64,000 nt of DNA from Candidatus Babelota bacterium (lineage in GTDB: Bacteria; Babelota; Babeliae; Babelales; Vermiphilaceae), in the NCBI GenBank assembly GCA_029262615.1, contig JAJCZD010000008.1, positions 1 through 64,000 on the forward strand, written 5' to 3'. Shown one piece after another: positions 63,613-64,000 of this stretch (the stretch's first letter is position 1; each line of letters begins with the position of its first letter). The position numbers were made by a program, and so were the translations under genes. The notes under the pieces were generated by a model. The model made no database searches and had not been told where the DNA came from. It was given only the letters and a program-made list of their open reading frames with translations.

Positions 63613-64000
63613 TTAACGTAGTTTCAAGCTCATAAGCGCAAGTAAAGCTAAAATCAATGAAATGATACCGAAACGAACGGTAATTCGTGATTCAGGCCAA
63701 CCCAGAAGTTCAAAATGGTGATGTATCGGCGCCATTTTAAATAATCTCTTTCCACGCAATTTCATAGACCCAACTTGTAAGATAACCGATAATGCCTCAA
63801 CAACAAATAAACCACCAGAGAGCGCTAATAACAATTCTTGTTTTACCATAAGAGCCATGAGGGCTAATCCTGCACCTAATGAAAGAGAACCTACATCACC
63901 CATAAAAATTTGAGCTGGCCAGCAGTTATACCATAAGAACCCTAATGAAGCGCCAACCAAAGAAGTACCAATAATGGTAATTTCCGCTGTATTTGTAAAA
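63613..64000 (-). CDS. mraY: Phospho-N-acetylmuramoyl-pentapeptide transferase, C-terminal part (5' cut by window edge)
   Basis: The frame is open to the right edge; about 129 residues are visible. [22 protein letters not shown] carries the catalytic Asp region, [17 protein letters not shown] and the [17 protein letters not shown] loop with the HHH motif are diagnostic, and the protein ends LMSLKLR. It makes lipid I at the inner membrane. With murB it shows that peptidoglycan synthesis is kept. Confidence 0.96.
   Translation of the reverse strand, partial: FTNTAEITIIGTSLVGASLGFLWYNCWPAQIFMGDVGSLSLGAGLALMALMVKQELLLALSGGLFVVEALSVILQVGSMKLRGKRLFKMAPIHHHFELLGWPESRITVRFGIISLILALLALMSLKLR

Overview
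The window is AT-rich bacterial DNA from what looks like a host-dependent, peptidoglycan-making Gram-negative. Beta-barrel-like proteins ending in Phe, short signal peptides on many genes, secreted ankyrin and leucine-rich-repeat (LRR) proteins, and a murB/mraY pair best fit Candidatus Dependentiae (TM6). That placement is inferred from gene content; no rRNA is present to prove it.

Layout. 1-1.7 kb: the 3' end of a polymorphic toxin (Hint domain plus C-terminal region) and two small downstream cassettes. 1.8-5.1 kb: archaeal-type aldolase, a large outer-membrane-type protein, a DUF1622 membrane protein and two paralogous Cys-rich miniproteins. 5.3-14.5 kb: groESL, secreted LRR protein, VOC protein, rpe, FKBP lipoprotein, DEAD-box helicase, M48 protease and conserved hypotheticals. 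14.7-18.8 kb: tRNA-Arg, a partial F-ATPase operon (c, b', b, delta, alpha) whose c subunit carries a Na+-type site, and a deoxynucleoside kinase. 19-31.5 kb: second outer-membrane-type protein, RecD2-like helicase, GerMN-domain protein, giant MscS channel, RecO-like protein, secreted phosphatase. 31.5-46.3 kb: a purine biosynthesis island. 46.3-54.1 kb: ankyrin protein, trhO, murB, queuosine-precursor transporter, a Skp1/BTB-like LRR protein, tgt and an rRNA methyltransferase. 54.1-59.3 kb: tandem secreted ankyrin proteins. 59.5-64 kb: an APC transporter, three LRR genes (one broken) and the 3' end of mraY.

The most remarkable region is the purine island. Two divergent arms, purP-purP-guaA-purD-serine hydrolase (minus) and purCE-purF-purB-purM-purT (plus), leave overlapping sigma70-like promoters that share one -35 region; guaB lies at one end. 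The enzymes look drawn from different sources: PAICS-like and ADSL-like proteins resembling animal enzymes, archaeal-type PurP, and bacterial PurT and PurM. Both formylation steps are formate/ATP types and the AIR carboxylase is the CO2-using class, so the visible pathway needs neither folate nor PurK. PurF, PurD and PurT (steps 1-3) and GuaB each have a hydrophobic signal-peptide-like N-terminal extension that cytosolic homologues lack. In PurF the predicted cleavage would expose exactly the catalytic N-terminal Cys. PurM, PurCE, PurB, PurP and GuaA have no such extension. This suggests that the first three steps and IMP dehydrogenation act outside the bacterial cytosol, in the periplasm, at the membrane or in the host. 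PurL/Q/S, an IMP cyclohydrolase and PurA are not in this window.

The host-facing set includes a Skp1/BTB-like LRR protein, a broken F-box-like LRR gene, a cluster of secreted ankyrin proteins and LRR genes with near-identical 72-bp repeats. A TGT with altered pocket residues lies close to a YhhQ-family transporter, suggesting salvage of host queuine. All functional statements rest on reading the sequence and on family knowledge; no searches were run.
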